A stretch of 64,000 nt of DNA from assembly GCA_027077795.1 (NCBI GenBank), contig JALWTT010000009.1, positions 1 through 64,000 of the forward strand, read 5' to 3'. Position 1 is the stretch's first letter; every line of letters starts with the position of its first letter. This document shows positions 26,519 to 34,030 of this stretch, in pieces. The DNA is from Thermotogaceae bacterium (lineage in GTDB: Bacteria; Thermotogota; Thermotogae; Thermotogales; Thermotogaceae). The position numbers and the translations under genes were made by a program. The notes below the pieces were generated by a model that saw nothing but the letters and a program-made list of their open reading frames with translations, was not told the origin of the DNA and did no database searches.

Positions 26519-27171
26519 AAAAGGTCATAAAAGTTACCGGTTTGATATTCGATTCCCTGGTTTTTCTGACCATAGGAGCCATTGTCGGGATGCTCTTCTT
26601 CTATGTGTACATGGAGACATCCCATTCTCTCCTCAGGGATGTAAAAGTGCCAAACTTGCGGGGAGCTTCAATCTTGGAAGCTCTGAAAAGTTTGAAAAGT
26701 CTTGGACTCGTTCCAGTTGTGAAAGATAAATCGTGCGAAAAAGTGATAGGAACGTATCCGAGTGCAGGTTCAGAAGTGAGAAGGGGTAGGAGCGTGGAGA
26801 TTTATTGCCTTGAGACTTCGATGGATGAGCTGGCGAATATGCTAAGTGGCATACCTCTCAAATATGCAGTTGAAACTCTGAAAAACCTAGGCTTGAAATA
26901 CGATATTTCGAAGATTCCCTATCCCGGGAGTGATGGAAAGGTTTTGGGGGCGATTTACAGCAAGGGGAAGATGTTCCTTCTAGTTGATGAAGGAGAGCCA
27001 AAGAGGTTTTTCATTGTGGGAGATTACAGGGGGAAGCTCCTGAAGGACACAGAGAGGATACTTAAAAGTGAAAGGATACCGTTCAGAGTTGAAGGAAGTG
27101 GGGAGAAAGTTGTAGACCAGTTTCCACAACCGGGAAGCATCTGGAATTCCGTGGTTCTGATAGCTGAGTGA
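26455..27171 (+). CDS. membrane protein with PASTA domains
   Basis: A short cytoplasmic N-terminus and one membrane span (about residues 26-50, GLIFDSLVFLTIGAIVG) are followed by three consecutive PASTA-like repeats outside the membrane: VPNLRGASILEALKSLKSLG, then a repeat around IPLKYAVETLKNLGLKY, then GDYRGKLLKDTERILKSERI. PASTA modules sense muropeptides or unlinked peptidoglycan, usually on Ser/Thr kinases or PBPs; here neither catalytic domain is present. ATG 26455 overlaps argF by 64 nt. TTG 26515, overlapping the argF stop by 3-4 nt, is an alternative but lacks an SD. Confidence 0.85.
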   Translation: MGRGGEQKAHYKGPDDSHSPLKKVIKVTGLIFDSLVFLTIGAIVGMLFFYVYMETSHSLLRDVKVPNLRGASILEALKSLKSLGLVPVVKDKSCEKVIGTYPSAGSEVRRGRSVEIYCLETSMDELANMLSGIPLKYAVETLKNLGLKYDISKIPYPGSDGKVLGAIYSKGKMFLLVDEGEPKRFFIVGDYRGKLLKDTERILKSERIPFRVEGSGEKVVDQFPQPGSIWNSVVLIAE

Positions 27172-27194
27172 TAAAATCTCATGGGAGGGCAAGT

Positions 27195-28697
27195 ATGGCA
27201 AATGCCTCTGAGAATAAGATCATAACGTTGTTTTCAGGGTTTATAATGGAGCTCAACAACGCTAAGAGCGCTGATGAGATCCTCGATGCGCTTCTGCGGA
27301 TAATACGAAAAGTGGTTAGCTTCAAGTGGATCACGATAATAGATGAAAACAAATCCGTTGTCAAAGAGCATCCGAAGGATTTTGAAGCCAACGTGGGGAG
27401 ATTCAACGAGCTGATCGAGTGGGCATTTTCAAACAGAACGCATTCATTTTATCCCGTGGGTGATGAGATAATCGGGTTTCTTCCAATGATAAAAGGCGAT
27501 CAAGTGCTGGGAATGATTCTCGTTGGGTTGGAAGAAGAGCCAAAAGTTGAGGAAATAGATGCGATGAGAGTTTTTTCTTTTCTCTCGGCGACTGTCGCTG
27601 AAAACGTCAGGCTCCTCGAAGAAGTTGTGAGTAAGAACAGGCTGATAGAAGAGACGATGAATTACCTTCACAGTATACTCGATACCTTCCCGGAAATGGT
27701 TATAGTCGTTTCGGAGGAGGGGGAAATAGTTTATATGAATCGTCGATTCGTTGAGGGGGAAAACGTAGAGGGGTTGAGGGAGAGAGCCTTGGAAATCGCC
27801 AGCCAGGTGATTGAGGCCAAAGTTCGAAGAGTTGGGGAGTACGAATCAGATGGGCAATTTTTCTCCATAGTTGCTGAGCCTCTTAAGTACAGAAACACCT
27901 ATCAATCGGTTACAACCATAATGAACGTGACCTCCACCAAAGAACTGGAGAGACTGAAGGAAATAGACAGGATGAAGACTGAGTTCGTTGCGAACATCTC
28001 CCATGAACTTAGAACGCCTCTGGCAGCTATAAAGGCATATGCGGAAACCGTGCTGGACAGCTTGGAGATGCTAGATCAGAGCACTTTGAAAGATTTCATG
28101 GACACAATTCACAAGCAGAGTATTCAGCTGGAAAACTTGTTAAACGAGCTTTTGGATTTCTCCAGGCTTGAGCAGAAAGCGTTGAAGTTAGAAAGAGAGG
28201 AAGTGAACATCATTGAAGTGGTCGAAGACGCGGTTGAAGGGCTGAGAGAGAAGGCTGAGAATAACGGTATCCGCCTGTATTTCAGCTCGTCTGATGATGA
28301 AGTAAGAGCTTTTGTGGATCCGAAGAGGATCCGTCAAGTGTTGACAAACCTTATAGACAACGGCATAAGGTTTTCAAAAAGAGATTCGGAGGACAGATAT
28401 GTGAAAGTTGAGGTTAAGAAAGAGGAAGACACTGTTTTGATAGCTGTAAAAGACAACGGAGTGGGAATACCGAAGGACAAATTCGATAGGATATTCGACA
28501 AGTTTTACAGAGTGGATCAATCCTTGACTTATGAGGTTTCCGGTACAGGACTGGGTTTGACCATTGCGAAAGAGATAGTGGAACTCCACGGTGGAAGGAT
28601 ATGGGTTGAAAGCGAGGAAGGAGTTGGATCTACATTCTACATAGAACTTCCCCTGAGAGGAGAAGGTCAACGTGGTAACGATAGACAAGCTGGTTGA
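27195..28697 (+). CDS. soluble sensor histidine kinase (GAF-PAS-HisKA-HATPase)
   Basis: The 500-residue protein has a GAF-like N-terminal domain (about 1-145), a PAS domain (about 155-250), HisKA with phospho-acceptor H270 in VANISHELRTPLAAIK, and a HATPase domain with DNGIRFS, DNGVGIPKDKF and GTGLGLTIAKEIV. No membrane span is present, so it senses something inside the cell. ATG 27195 was chosen because GGGAGGG lies just upstream. No response regulator is adjacent; its partner is encoded elsewhere. The last 26 nt overlap the HDOD gene. Confidence 0.93.
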   Translation: MANASENKIITLFSGFIMELNNAKSADEILDALLRIIRKVVSFKWITIIDENKSVVKEHPKDFEANVGRFNELIEWAFSNRTHSFYPVGDEIIGFLPMIKGDQVLGMILVGLEEEPKVEEIDAMRVFSFLSATVAENVRLLEEVVSKNRLIEETMNYLHSILDTFPEMVIVVSEEGEIVYMNRRFVEGENVEGLRERALEIASQVIEAKVRRVGEYESDGQFFSIVAEPLKYRNTYQSVTTIMNVTSTKELERLKEIDRMKTEFVANISHELRTPLAAIKAYAETVLDSLEMLDQSTLKDFMDTIHKQSIQLENLLNELLDFSRLEQKALKLEREEVNIIEVVEDAVEGLREKAENNGIRLYFSSSDDEVRAFVDPKRIRQVLTNLIDNGIRFSKRDSEDRYVKVEVKKEEDTVLIAVKDNGVGIPKDKFDRIFDKFYRVDQSLTYEVSGTGLGLTIAKEIVELHGGRIWVESEEGVGSTFYIELPLRGEGQRGNDRQAG

Positions 28698-29523
28698 GAA
28701 GATTGAGGAGCTACCAACACCGGATTTCATAGTTCAGAAGATAATGAATGTGGCGTCAGATCCTAACGCTTCGGCTAAGGAGTTAGCCGAAGTTATTATG
28801 ATGGATGCGAGTTTGAGCTCTAAAGTTCTGAAATTGGCGAATTCAGCTTATTATGGAATACCTAGGAAAATAACCGTTTTGAATGAAGCGATCATGATAC
28901 TCGGCTTCAAAACCGTCAGAAACTTGGCTATGAGTGTGTTCACCTACAGTTCTTTGTTCTCCGGGAGAAGCGATGGGAAAGTTGACAGAAAAAAGCTTTG
29001 GAGGCATTTCATATACGTTGCCGTTGGTAGCGAGTCCTTGGGGGAGATCCTAGGTTATCCAGTTAAAGAAGAACTATTCATAAACGGCCTTTTGCATGAT
29101 ATAGGAAAAATAGCTCTTGATGTCATGAGCCCAGAAATCGTGGAGGCTGTGTATGATATAACTCGTGAGAAAAACCTGACGTTTTCGAAGGCGGAAGAGC
29201 TCTTGGATATCCCACCGCACACGTTGATAGGTGGGAAGATATCGGAAAAGTGGGGACTCCCAGATATGATAACTCAGACGATTGAAGGGCATCATAATCC
29301 CAGTATGTTTATCGATTCCTTGAATGCCGAAGTAGTCGCAACAGTTCATATTGCCGATGTGATCAGCAACATTATGTTTCCTGGAGATTCTCTGTCTTTT
29401 GGGAAACCCAAGCTCTCTCCAGATGCTTTAAATATACTGTCCATACGACCTGGCATGATGAAGAGGTTCGTGGAGAAGCTCAGGAAGAAGATGAAAAAAG
29501 CCGAAGAGTTCTTGGAGATGTGA
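28672..29523 (+). CDS. HDOD-domain signalling protein
   Basis: The 283-residue cytoplasmic protein is covered by an HDOD domain: LPTPDFIVQKIMNVASDP at the start, ANSAYYGIPRKITVLNEAI, and LLHDIGKIALD where HD phosphohydrolases have catalytic residues. HDOD proteins are regulators linked to two-component or c-di-GMP signalling. It overlaps the histidine kinase gene by 26 nt, so the two probably act together. GTG start, SD AGGAG. Confidence 0.9.
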   Translation: MVTIDKLVEKIEELPTPDFIVQKIMNVASDPNASAKELAEVIMMDASLSSKVLKLANSAYYGIPRKITVLNEAIMILGFKTVRNLAMSVFTYSSLFSGRSDGKVDRKKLWRHFIYVAVGSESLGEILGYPVKEELFINGLLHDIGKIALDVMSPEIVEAVYDITREKNLTFSKAEELLDIPPHTLIGGKISEKWGLPDMITQTIEGHHNPSMFIDSLNAEVVATVHIADVISNIMFPGDSLSFGKPKLSPDALNILSIRPGMMKRFVEKLRKKMKKAEEFLEM

Positions 29524-29532
29524 GGTGGTTTC

Positions 29533-30153
29533 GTGAAAAGGGTTCTGCCACTCTTTTTGATACCGACTGTTGCGTTTTCTGGATATTTCATGGGCTTTGG
29601 AAGCGACATAGGTCTGAGTGTGGGATACTCCGAGAGCTGGTTTTCAGTCTGGGCGGGGTATCCGTATTCGGGTTTTCAGGTTGAGCAAACATGGGAGAAC
29701 TTTAGATTCATCGGGAAGTTGTCATCTAGAGTTTTTGAATCGAACTTACCTGGGTTCGGAGAACTGGATGTCGAGACACAGATAGAGAAAGCCGAGGGTG
29801 GTCTATACCTTGGATTCTCCACAGAGGATGCTACAACCGTTGGGGATTCCGAAATGGTTGGAGCCATGTTCTTTGGGGTAAAATTGAAAATTGGTGATGA
29901 TACGTACGCCTTTTTTAAGCTGTCCACTACCTTCCTTGGTTTGTACAGAAAAAGTGGCAGACTCTATTTTGGGTTTGCACCGGTTGATGAGCTTCTGATG
30001 TTCCCTTATTCGGTGACAGTTGGAGTTGGAAAAGCCACGGGGAACGCGAACCTCGTGGTTGGATATAGCTTCAGAAGCGGCGTTGTAGCTGGTGTGCCAA
30101 CACCGGTTATAGATGTCGGTGGACTCTTTCTGAGGTTCAGAGTAGGGAAATAA
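29533..30153 (+). CDS. secreted hypothetical protein, beta-rich
   Basis: GTG 29533 follows GAGGTGG. The N-terminus MKRVLPLFLIPTVAFSG is a signal peptide. The remaining 190 residues alternate Gly and aromatic residues in short beta-strands (GYSESWFSVWAGYPYSG, GGLYLGFST, NLVVGYSFRSG) and end in a strand with a charged tail, as in small outer-membrane or toga-associated beta-barrels. It ends the 20-kb plus-strand run and overlaps the convergent DUF212 gene by 17 nt. The barrel assignment is inference. Confidence 0.7.
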   Translation: MKRVLPLFLIPTVAFSGYFMGFGSDIGLSVGYSESWFSVWAGYPYSGFQVEQTWENFRFIGKLSSRVFESNLPGFGELDVETQIEKAEGGLYLGFSTEDATTVGDSEMVGAMFFGVKLKIGDDTYAFFKLSTTFLGLYRKSGRLYFGFAPVDELLMFPYSVTVGVGKATGNANLVVGYSFRSGVVAGVPTPVIDVGGLFLRFRVGK

Positions 30154-30484
30154 CCACGGCCCAGAAAGTTCCGATGATTCCTCCCACGATCATGTCCAGG
30201 GGAGTGTGAACGATCTCCTTTGATATTTTCGGTCTAACTCTCAGTATATCCGATAGGAGTATCAGAGACACCGCCACGGCAAAACCAAAACACGGTGAAG
30301 AAAATCCATCTTCAAGCCCTAGGGATAGAGTTGCTCCAACGATCAAGGCCGTGTGACTGCTCGGCATTCCACCGTAACTCTTAAGAGCTTTGAGATCTCT
30401 CGCCATTATGACTTTCACCGTTTGACTTGTAACAAAAGAAAGGACAGTCGTCCAGATAACCGCGTTTTTAAGCAGATCTGTCAT
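30137..30484 (-). CDS. DUF212 (divergent PAP2) membrane protein
   Basis: The 115-residue membrane protein matches the divergent PAP2 (DUF212) family: SYGGMPSSHTALIVGAT carries the PSSH motif, and SDILRVRPKISKEIVHTP resembles the family's conserved C-terminal HTPxD-type segment (HTPLDMIVGGI). Family members resemble acid phosphatase/phospholipid phosphatases. It overlaps the upstream pseudouridine synthase by 17 nt and ends the lysine-importer operon. Confidence 0.88.
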   Translation of the reverse strand: MTDLLKNAVIWTTVLSFVTSQTVKVIMARDLKALKSYGGMPSSHTALIVGATLSLGLEDGFSSPCFGFAVAVSLILLSDILRVRPKISKEIVHTPLDMIVGGIIGTFWAVVISLL

Positions 30485-31163
30485 GCCCGCTCAGAATCTT
30501 CTTCAAATCCTCCTTTGTGAGTTCTCTCCACTTTCCTTCTTCGACATCCAATGTTAGCCCTCCTATTCTGATTCTCTTAAGCTCTTTAACTTTCAGCCCA
30601 ACTGCTGCCATCATTCTCTTGATTTGATGGTACTTTCCCTCAGTTACGACTATTCTAACAGTTTTTCCATCCAATATTTCAACTCTTGTAGCTTTTGTGA
30701 GATACCCGTCTCTGAGTTTTATCCCGTTTAAAAGCTTCATCGCATTTTCACTTCTACCGTCGATGACAACCTCGTACTCCTTTTCGACGTGTTTCTTTGG
30801 TGAAGTGACAAGATGAGCAAAATTCCCATCATTTGTCAATATGATGAGTCCTTTCGCATCTTTATCAAGTCTCCCCGCCGGGAAAAGCTCTTTGTTTCTC
30901 GGGTGATCCACGAGGTCTAAAACAGTTGGCTGGTCACCTCTTGTGCTTGACACGAATCCTGAAGGTTTGTTGAGCATTATGTAGATCTTATCCCTAGGCT
31001 TCTCTATGACCTTGCCATCTAGTTGCACCGACCCTTCAACCTTTTTGGAGGGATCTCTGACGATCTTTCCATTCACCCGTACCCTTCCTGATAACACCAA
31101 CCTTTTGGAATCCTTTCGTGAAATCCCGAGGGATTTTGAAAGATACTTGTCGAGCCTCGTCAT
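30468..31163 (-). CDS. RsuA/RluB-family pseudouridine synthase
   Basis: The enzyme isomerises uridine in rRNA. The 231-residue product has an N-terminal S4 RNA-binding domain (LDKYLSKSLGISRKDSKRLV) and the catalytic domain with GRLDKDAKGLIILTNDG, whose aspartate is the nucleophile, then VTEGKYHQIKRMMAAVG. Target site (16S U516-type or 23S) cannot be told from sequence. The ATG overlaps the ABC ATPase stop by 4 nt. Confidence 0.93.
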   Translation of the reverse strand: MTRLDKYLSKSLGISRKDSKRLVLSGRVRVNGKIVRDPSKKVEGSVQLDGKVIEKPRDKIYIMLNKPSGFVSSTRGDQPTVLDLVDHPRNKELFPAGRLDKDAKGLIILTNDGNFAHLVTSPKKHVEKEYEVVIDGRSENAMKLLNGIKLRDGYLTKATRVEILDGKTVRIVVTEGKYHQIKRMMAAVGLKVKELKRIRIGGLTLDVEEGKWRELTKEDLKKILSGHDRSA

Positions 31164-31903
31164 ACCATCCTCTCGAGTATCGCTCCCACAAACCGCTTGG
31201 CCATTTCACTTCTTGGAGACGAGAAGAACTCCTCCGGAGAAGCTTCTTCCACTATGACCCCATCCTCCATGTAAGCTATCCTGCTCGCAACGTGTTTTGC
31301 AAATCCCATCTCATGTGTCACCACAACCATCGTTCTTCCCTCGACAGCGAGCTTTTTCATGACCTCCAGAACTTCTCCAACAAGAGATGGGTCCAAAGCC
31401 GAAGTTGGTTCATCGAACAGTATGAGCTCCGGTTCCATAGCGAGTGCTCTCGCTATAGCCACCCTCTGTTTTTGCCCTCCAGAAAGTTTTTGAGGGAATA
31501 CCTTTGCTTTGTCAGATAACCCTACTTTTGCCAAGTACATCTTGGCGATTTCCCTAGCCTGTTTCCAGTCCATCTTCTTGACCTTCACGAGTCCCACGGC
31601 TACGTTGTCAAGCGCGTTCATGTTGCTGAAAAGGTTGAAATGTTGAAAGACAAATCCTATCCTAGATCTCGCCTTTTTTATCAGGCGTTTGTTCTTCGGG
31701 TCCAGCTCTCTTCCCAGGAAGATGACTCTCCCTTCATCCGGAGGCTCAAGCATGTTCATCACCCTGAGCAGAGTTGATTTCCCCGCTCCAGAAGGTCCGA
31801 GGATGACCAGAATCTCTCCTTTGTTTATCTCAAGTTCGATACCCTTGAGAACTCGTAAGTCCCCAAAGCTCTTGTGTATGTTCTCCAGTTTCAAGACGTT
31901 CAT
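31160..31903 (-). CDS. amino-acid ABC transporter ATPase (probably lysine)
   Basis: The 247-residue GlnQ/HisP-type ATPase has Walker A GPSGAGKSTLLR, Q-loop FVFQHFNLF, signature LSGGQKQRVAIARA, Walker B ILFDEPTSALDP and H-loop VVTHEMGFA. It powers the permease encoded just upstream (ATGA overlap). The substrate inference comes from the lysine riboswitch at the head of the operon. Confidence 0.95.
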   Translation of the reverse strand: MNVLKLENIHKSFGDLRVLKGIELEINKGEILVILGPSGAGKSTLLRVMNMLEPPDEGRVIFLGRELDPKNKRLIKKARSRIGFVFQHFNLFSNMNALDNVAVGLVKVKKMDWKQAREIAKMYLAKVGLSDKAKVFPQKLSGGQKQRVAIARALAMEPELILFDEPTSALDPSLVGEVLEVMKKLAVEGRTMVVVTHEMGFAKHVASRIAYMEDGVIVEEASPEEFFSSPRSEMAKRFVGAILERMV

Positions 31904-32628
31904 GACAAGCTCAACCTCCTTTCGATAATCCTCCCCCCGACGGATATGACAGAAGTGATCAAAATATAGAGGAAAGCAACGGTTATATAGCTCTCGAAGC
32001 TTGCCAGAGTTCTGGTGCCAACTTGCCTCCCCATCATGGTGAGCTCTTGCAAGGCTATGACAGATGCCAGGGAGCTGTCTTTTATCAAGCTGACCATTTG
32101 ACCTATAAGAGGAGGTAGGGATATTTTCATGGCTTGGGGAAATATTACCGTTGAGAATATCTGAAATTCGCTCATTCCAAGGGATTTGGCGGCTTCGATT
32201 TCTCCAGGATTTACCGCCTCTATTCCCGCTCTTATTATCTCTGTCATGTAAGCACCTTCAAACATCGAGAGGGCCAGGGCCGCTGCCCAAAACCTGTTCA
32301 TGTTCGTTATGGTTCCCACACCGTAATACGTCAGGAGTATGATCACAAGGAGAGGAGTGTTTCTGAAGAACCACACGTACAGACCTGCTATATCCTTAAA
32401 AAAATCGACCTTGCTCACCCTGAATATGGCGAAGATCAGTCCGAGCATGAAGGATATGACAACCGAGACCCCGCTGACCTTGAGGGTGACTATGAATCCC
32501 TCCCAGAAGAGTTTTTTATACCTCAGTACGATACTCCAATTGAATGGGTAAACTCTGGCCAGCATGGCATACATGACCGCGGCGAGGGCGATAACCCCGC
32601 CGACGGCCAGTATCTTGGATAACTTCAT
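31900..32628 (-). CDS. amino-acid ABC transporter permease (probably lysine)
   Basis: The 242-residue HisM/GlnP-type permease has about five spans, with the EAA loop GEIEAAKSLGMSEFQIFSTVIFPQA. The start is ATG 32628, overlapping the binding-protein stop as ATGA, with GGGGGG as SD; the longer in-frame reading starts inside the upstream gene. It probably works as a homodimer with the downstream ATPase. Confidence 0.94.
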   Translation of the reverse strand: MKLSKILAVGGVIALAAVMYAMLARVYPFNWSIVLRYKKLFWEGFIVTLKVSGVSVVISFMLGLIFAIFRVSKVDFFKDIAGLYVWFFRNTPLLVIILLTYYGVGTITNMNRFWAAALALSMFEGAYMTEIIRAGIEAVNPGEIEAAKSLGMSEFQIFSTVIFPQAMKISLPPLIGQMVSLIKDSSLASVIALQELTMMGRQVGTRTLASFESYITVAFLYILITSVISVGGRIIERRLSLS

Positions 32629-33389
32629 TCTGCGTTGACCCCCCACTTCTCCTTGAGCTCTTCTATGAGGCCACTGGTTCTAGCCCAGTTGATAAATGTG
32701 TTAATCCAATGCAGAAATTCCAAATTCCCTTTTCTAACGGCTATTCCGAGATTCTCCCTGGTGAGAAGCTCTCCCGTTACCCCAACCTGAGAGTATTTCT
32801 GTGCCACGTAGTTTGCGTATATGGAATCGACAACCATTATGTCAACCCTTCCAGAGGCCACTTGATACGCCGCTTCGTCCATCGAGTCAAAGGCCAAAAC
32901 TTGTGCGTGTGGGAAAAGCCTTCTAGCTGCGAACTCCCCTGTTGTTCCAAGTTGCACGGATATCGAAAGATTTTTCATCTGTTTAAGCTGAGCATAGGTT
33001 GGAGGATTGGAGAACTTCTTCCTGTTGTAAACCACCGTTTGGCCAACTGTTAAGTAAGGAACTGAAAAGTCAACTCTTAGAGCCCTCTCCGGGGTTATAG
33101 TCATGCCGGACATGATTATATCGAACTTGCCAGCCATGAGAGCTGGTATTATACCGTCCCAGTTGACTATCACGAATTGAACCTTGACCCCGAGGATGCT
33201 GGCCATCTTTTTGAGAAGATCAACTTCAAGTCCTATCCTGTTTCCGTTTTCGTCAGTCCCGTACAGTGGCATGTACCCCTGATCTTGGCCAACTCTGAGC
33301 ACCCCCCGCTTTTGGATATCCTCCATCAAACCTGCAAAGGAAAAGGTGATAAGTGATAAAATGAGAACTGCCACGAGCAAACGCCTCAT
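32625..33389 (-). CDS. amino-acid ABC transporter substrate-binding protein (probably lysine)
   Basis: The 254-residue solute-binding family 3 protein has a signal peptide (residues about 1-19, MRRLLVAVLILSLITFSFA). RVGQDQGYMPLYGTDENG and the domain-swap hinge typical of LAO/HisJ proteins follow, with DIIMSGMTITPERALRVDFS forming the ligand site. It is the first gene after the lysine riboswitch, so lysine is the most likely ligand, although close relatives bind arginine. SD: AGGAGGTG. Confidence 0.93.
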   Translation of the reverse strand: MRRLLVAVLILSLITFSFAGLMEDIQKRGVLRVGQDQGYMPLYGTDENGNRIGLEVDLLKKMASILGVKVQFVIVNWDGIIPALMAGKFDIIMSGMTITPERALRVDFSVPYLTVGQTVVYNRKKFSNPPTYAQLKQMKNLSISVQLGTTGEFAARRLFPHAQVLAFDSMDEAAYQVASGRVDIMVVDSIYANYVAQKYSQVGVTGELLTRENLGIAVRKGNLEFLHWINTFINWARTSGLIEELKEKWGVNAE

Positions 33390-33417
33390 ACCTGTAACAC
33401 CTCCTGTAAAAAGATTT

Positions 33418-33448
33418 CGGGGCGCTTCCCTTCATGGAAAGCGCCCCG
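33418..33448 (-). terminator. riboswitch expression-platform terminator
   Basis: On the minus strand CGGGGCGCTTTCC pairs with GGGAAGCGCCCCG around a short loop, followed by AAATCTTTTT. This terminator lies between the lysine aptamer and the binding-protein gene. A smaller hairpin at 33450-33469 (GCTGGTT with AATCAGC) may form part of the competing arrangement. Confidence 0.8.
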
Positions 33449-33473
33449 AGCTGATTCTTCTCAACCAGCCCCG

Positions 33474-33648
33474 GACGGCTCTCCACGGAAAAGGGAAGTA
33501 CTTTTCCGTGACAGTGATGTGGGTGTTCCCCACATCCCCAGGTGTACAGGATAGGGGGGTTTCCTGCACCCTTCGGCTCCCTCGCCTTTCATCCCGTCCC
33601 AATTCCCCCGTGAGGAACAGGATTACTCATCTCAGGAGCGCCTCCGCC
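33474..33648 (-). promoter_or_regulatory. lysine riboswitch aptamer
   Basis: The minus strand shows the conserved lysine-aptamer elements in order: GGCGGAGGCGC, GATGAGTA, GGGACGGG, TGAAAGGCGAGGG, GCCGAAGGGTGC, CCTGGGGATGTGGGG, then CACTGTCACGG and GTGGAGAGCCGTC. GGCGG (33648-33644) closes P1 with CCGTC (33478-33474). With the terminator that follows, lysine binding should stop transcription of the ABC importer. This identifies the transporter's substrate as lysine by inference. Confidence 0.93.
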
Positions 33649-33669
33649 GGGTTTTCAATGTTGTGAAAT

Positions 33670-33697
33670 ATGTTAGCACACATTTTTCCTTTGTCAA
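33670..33697 (-). promoter_or_regulatory. promoter for lysine-riboswitch operon
   Basis: On the minus strand TTGACA (33697-33692) is a perfect -35. TAACAT (33675-33670) follows after 16 nt as the -10. Transcription would begin about 15 nt before the aptamer's P1 helix. Confidence 0.7.
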
Positions 33698-33840
33698 CTG
33701 GATCCGAGTGTGCTCGAAAAATCGTTCAAGCCGCTCCGCTAAGATGAAAATCCCATGATAAGCACAGGTAAAAAGTGTCGTCGCTCAGCCTTCCCAGTCA
33801 AAAGCGAGCCTAGCTCGCCTTCTCTTTTTCGTCTTTTGCG

Positions 33841-33849
33841 TGATATAAT
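33841..33849 (+). promoter_or_regulatory. extended -10 promoter for chemoreceptor gene
   Basis: TG-A-TATAAT (33841-33849) is an extended -10 element. No good -35 is seen 16-18 nt upstream, as is common for this promoter class. The leader would be about 175 nt and would contain the (AC)13 tract. A small hairpin (GCGAGC-CTA-GCTCGC, 33804-33818) with a T-rich tail lies just upstream. Nothing further was recognised between 33698 and 33803. Confidence 0.5.
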
Positions 33850-33933
33850 CAAAAGCAAGTCAAGTGTTTTTGCAAAACAAACTAACATTCTGATCTTGGA
33901 GATCTTTGTGGTGAAGCTTCATTTAAAAATTCG

Positions 33934-33959
33934 ACACACACACACACACACACACACAC
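33934..33959 (+). repeat. (AC)13 dinucleotide microsatellite
   Basis: Thirteen uninterrupted AC units (GT on the other strand) lie in the predicted leader, about 70 nt before the chemoreceptor start. Tracts this long are rare in bacterial genomes and tend to change length by slippage. Confidence 0.97.
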
Positions 33960-34030
33960 CTTGAAAAGTTCCTTCCATCGCCACTTCTGGCGAAGATTTT
34001 TGCTGTGAAAAATCCGGGGGAGGTGATATT

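Noticed and set aside
33752-33780. Possible sigma-28 promoter (TAAA, 15 nt, GCC) before the chemoreceptor gene
   Set aside because: Only GCC of the -10 consensus GCCGATAA matches, while a perfect extended -10 for the main sigma factor lies downstream.
33804-33830. Hairpin with T-rich tail as a terminator
   Set aside because: No plus-strand gene lies upstream to be terminated, and the stem is only 6 bp.
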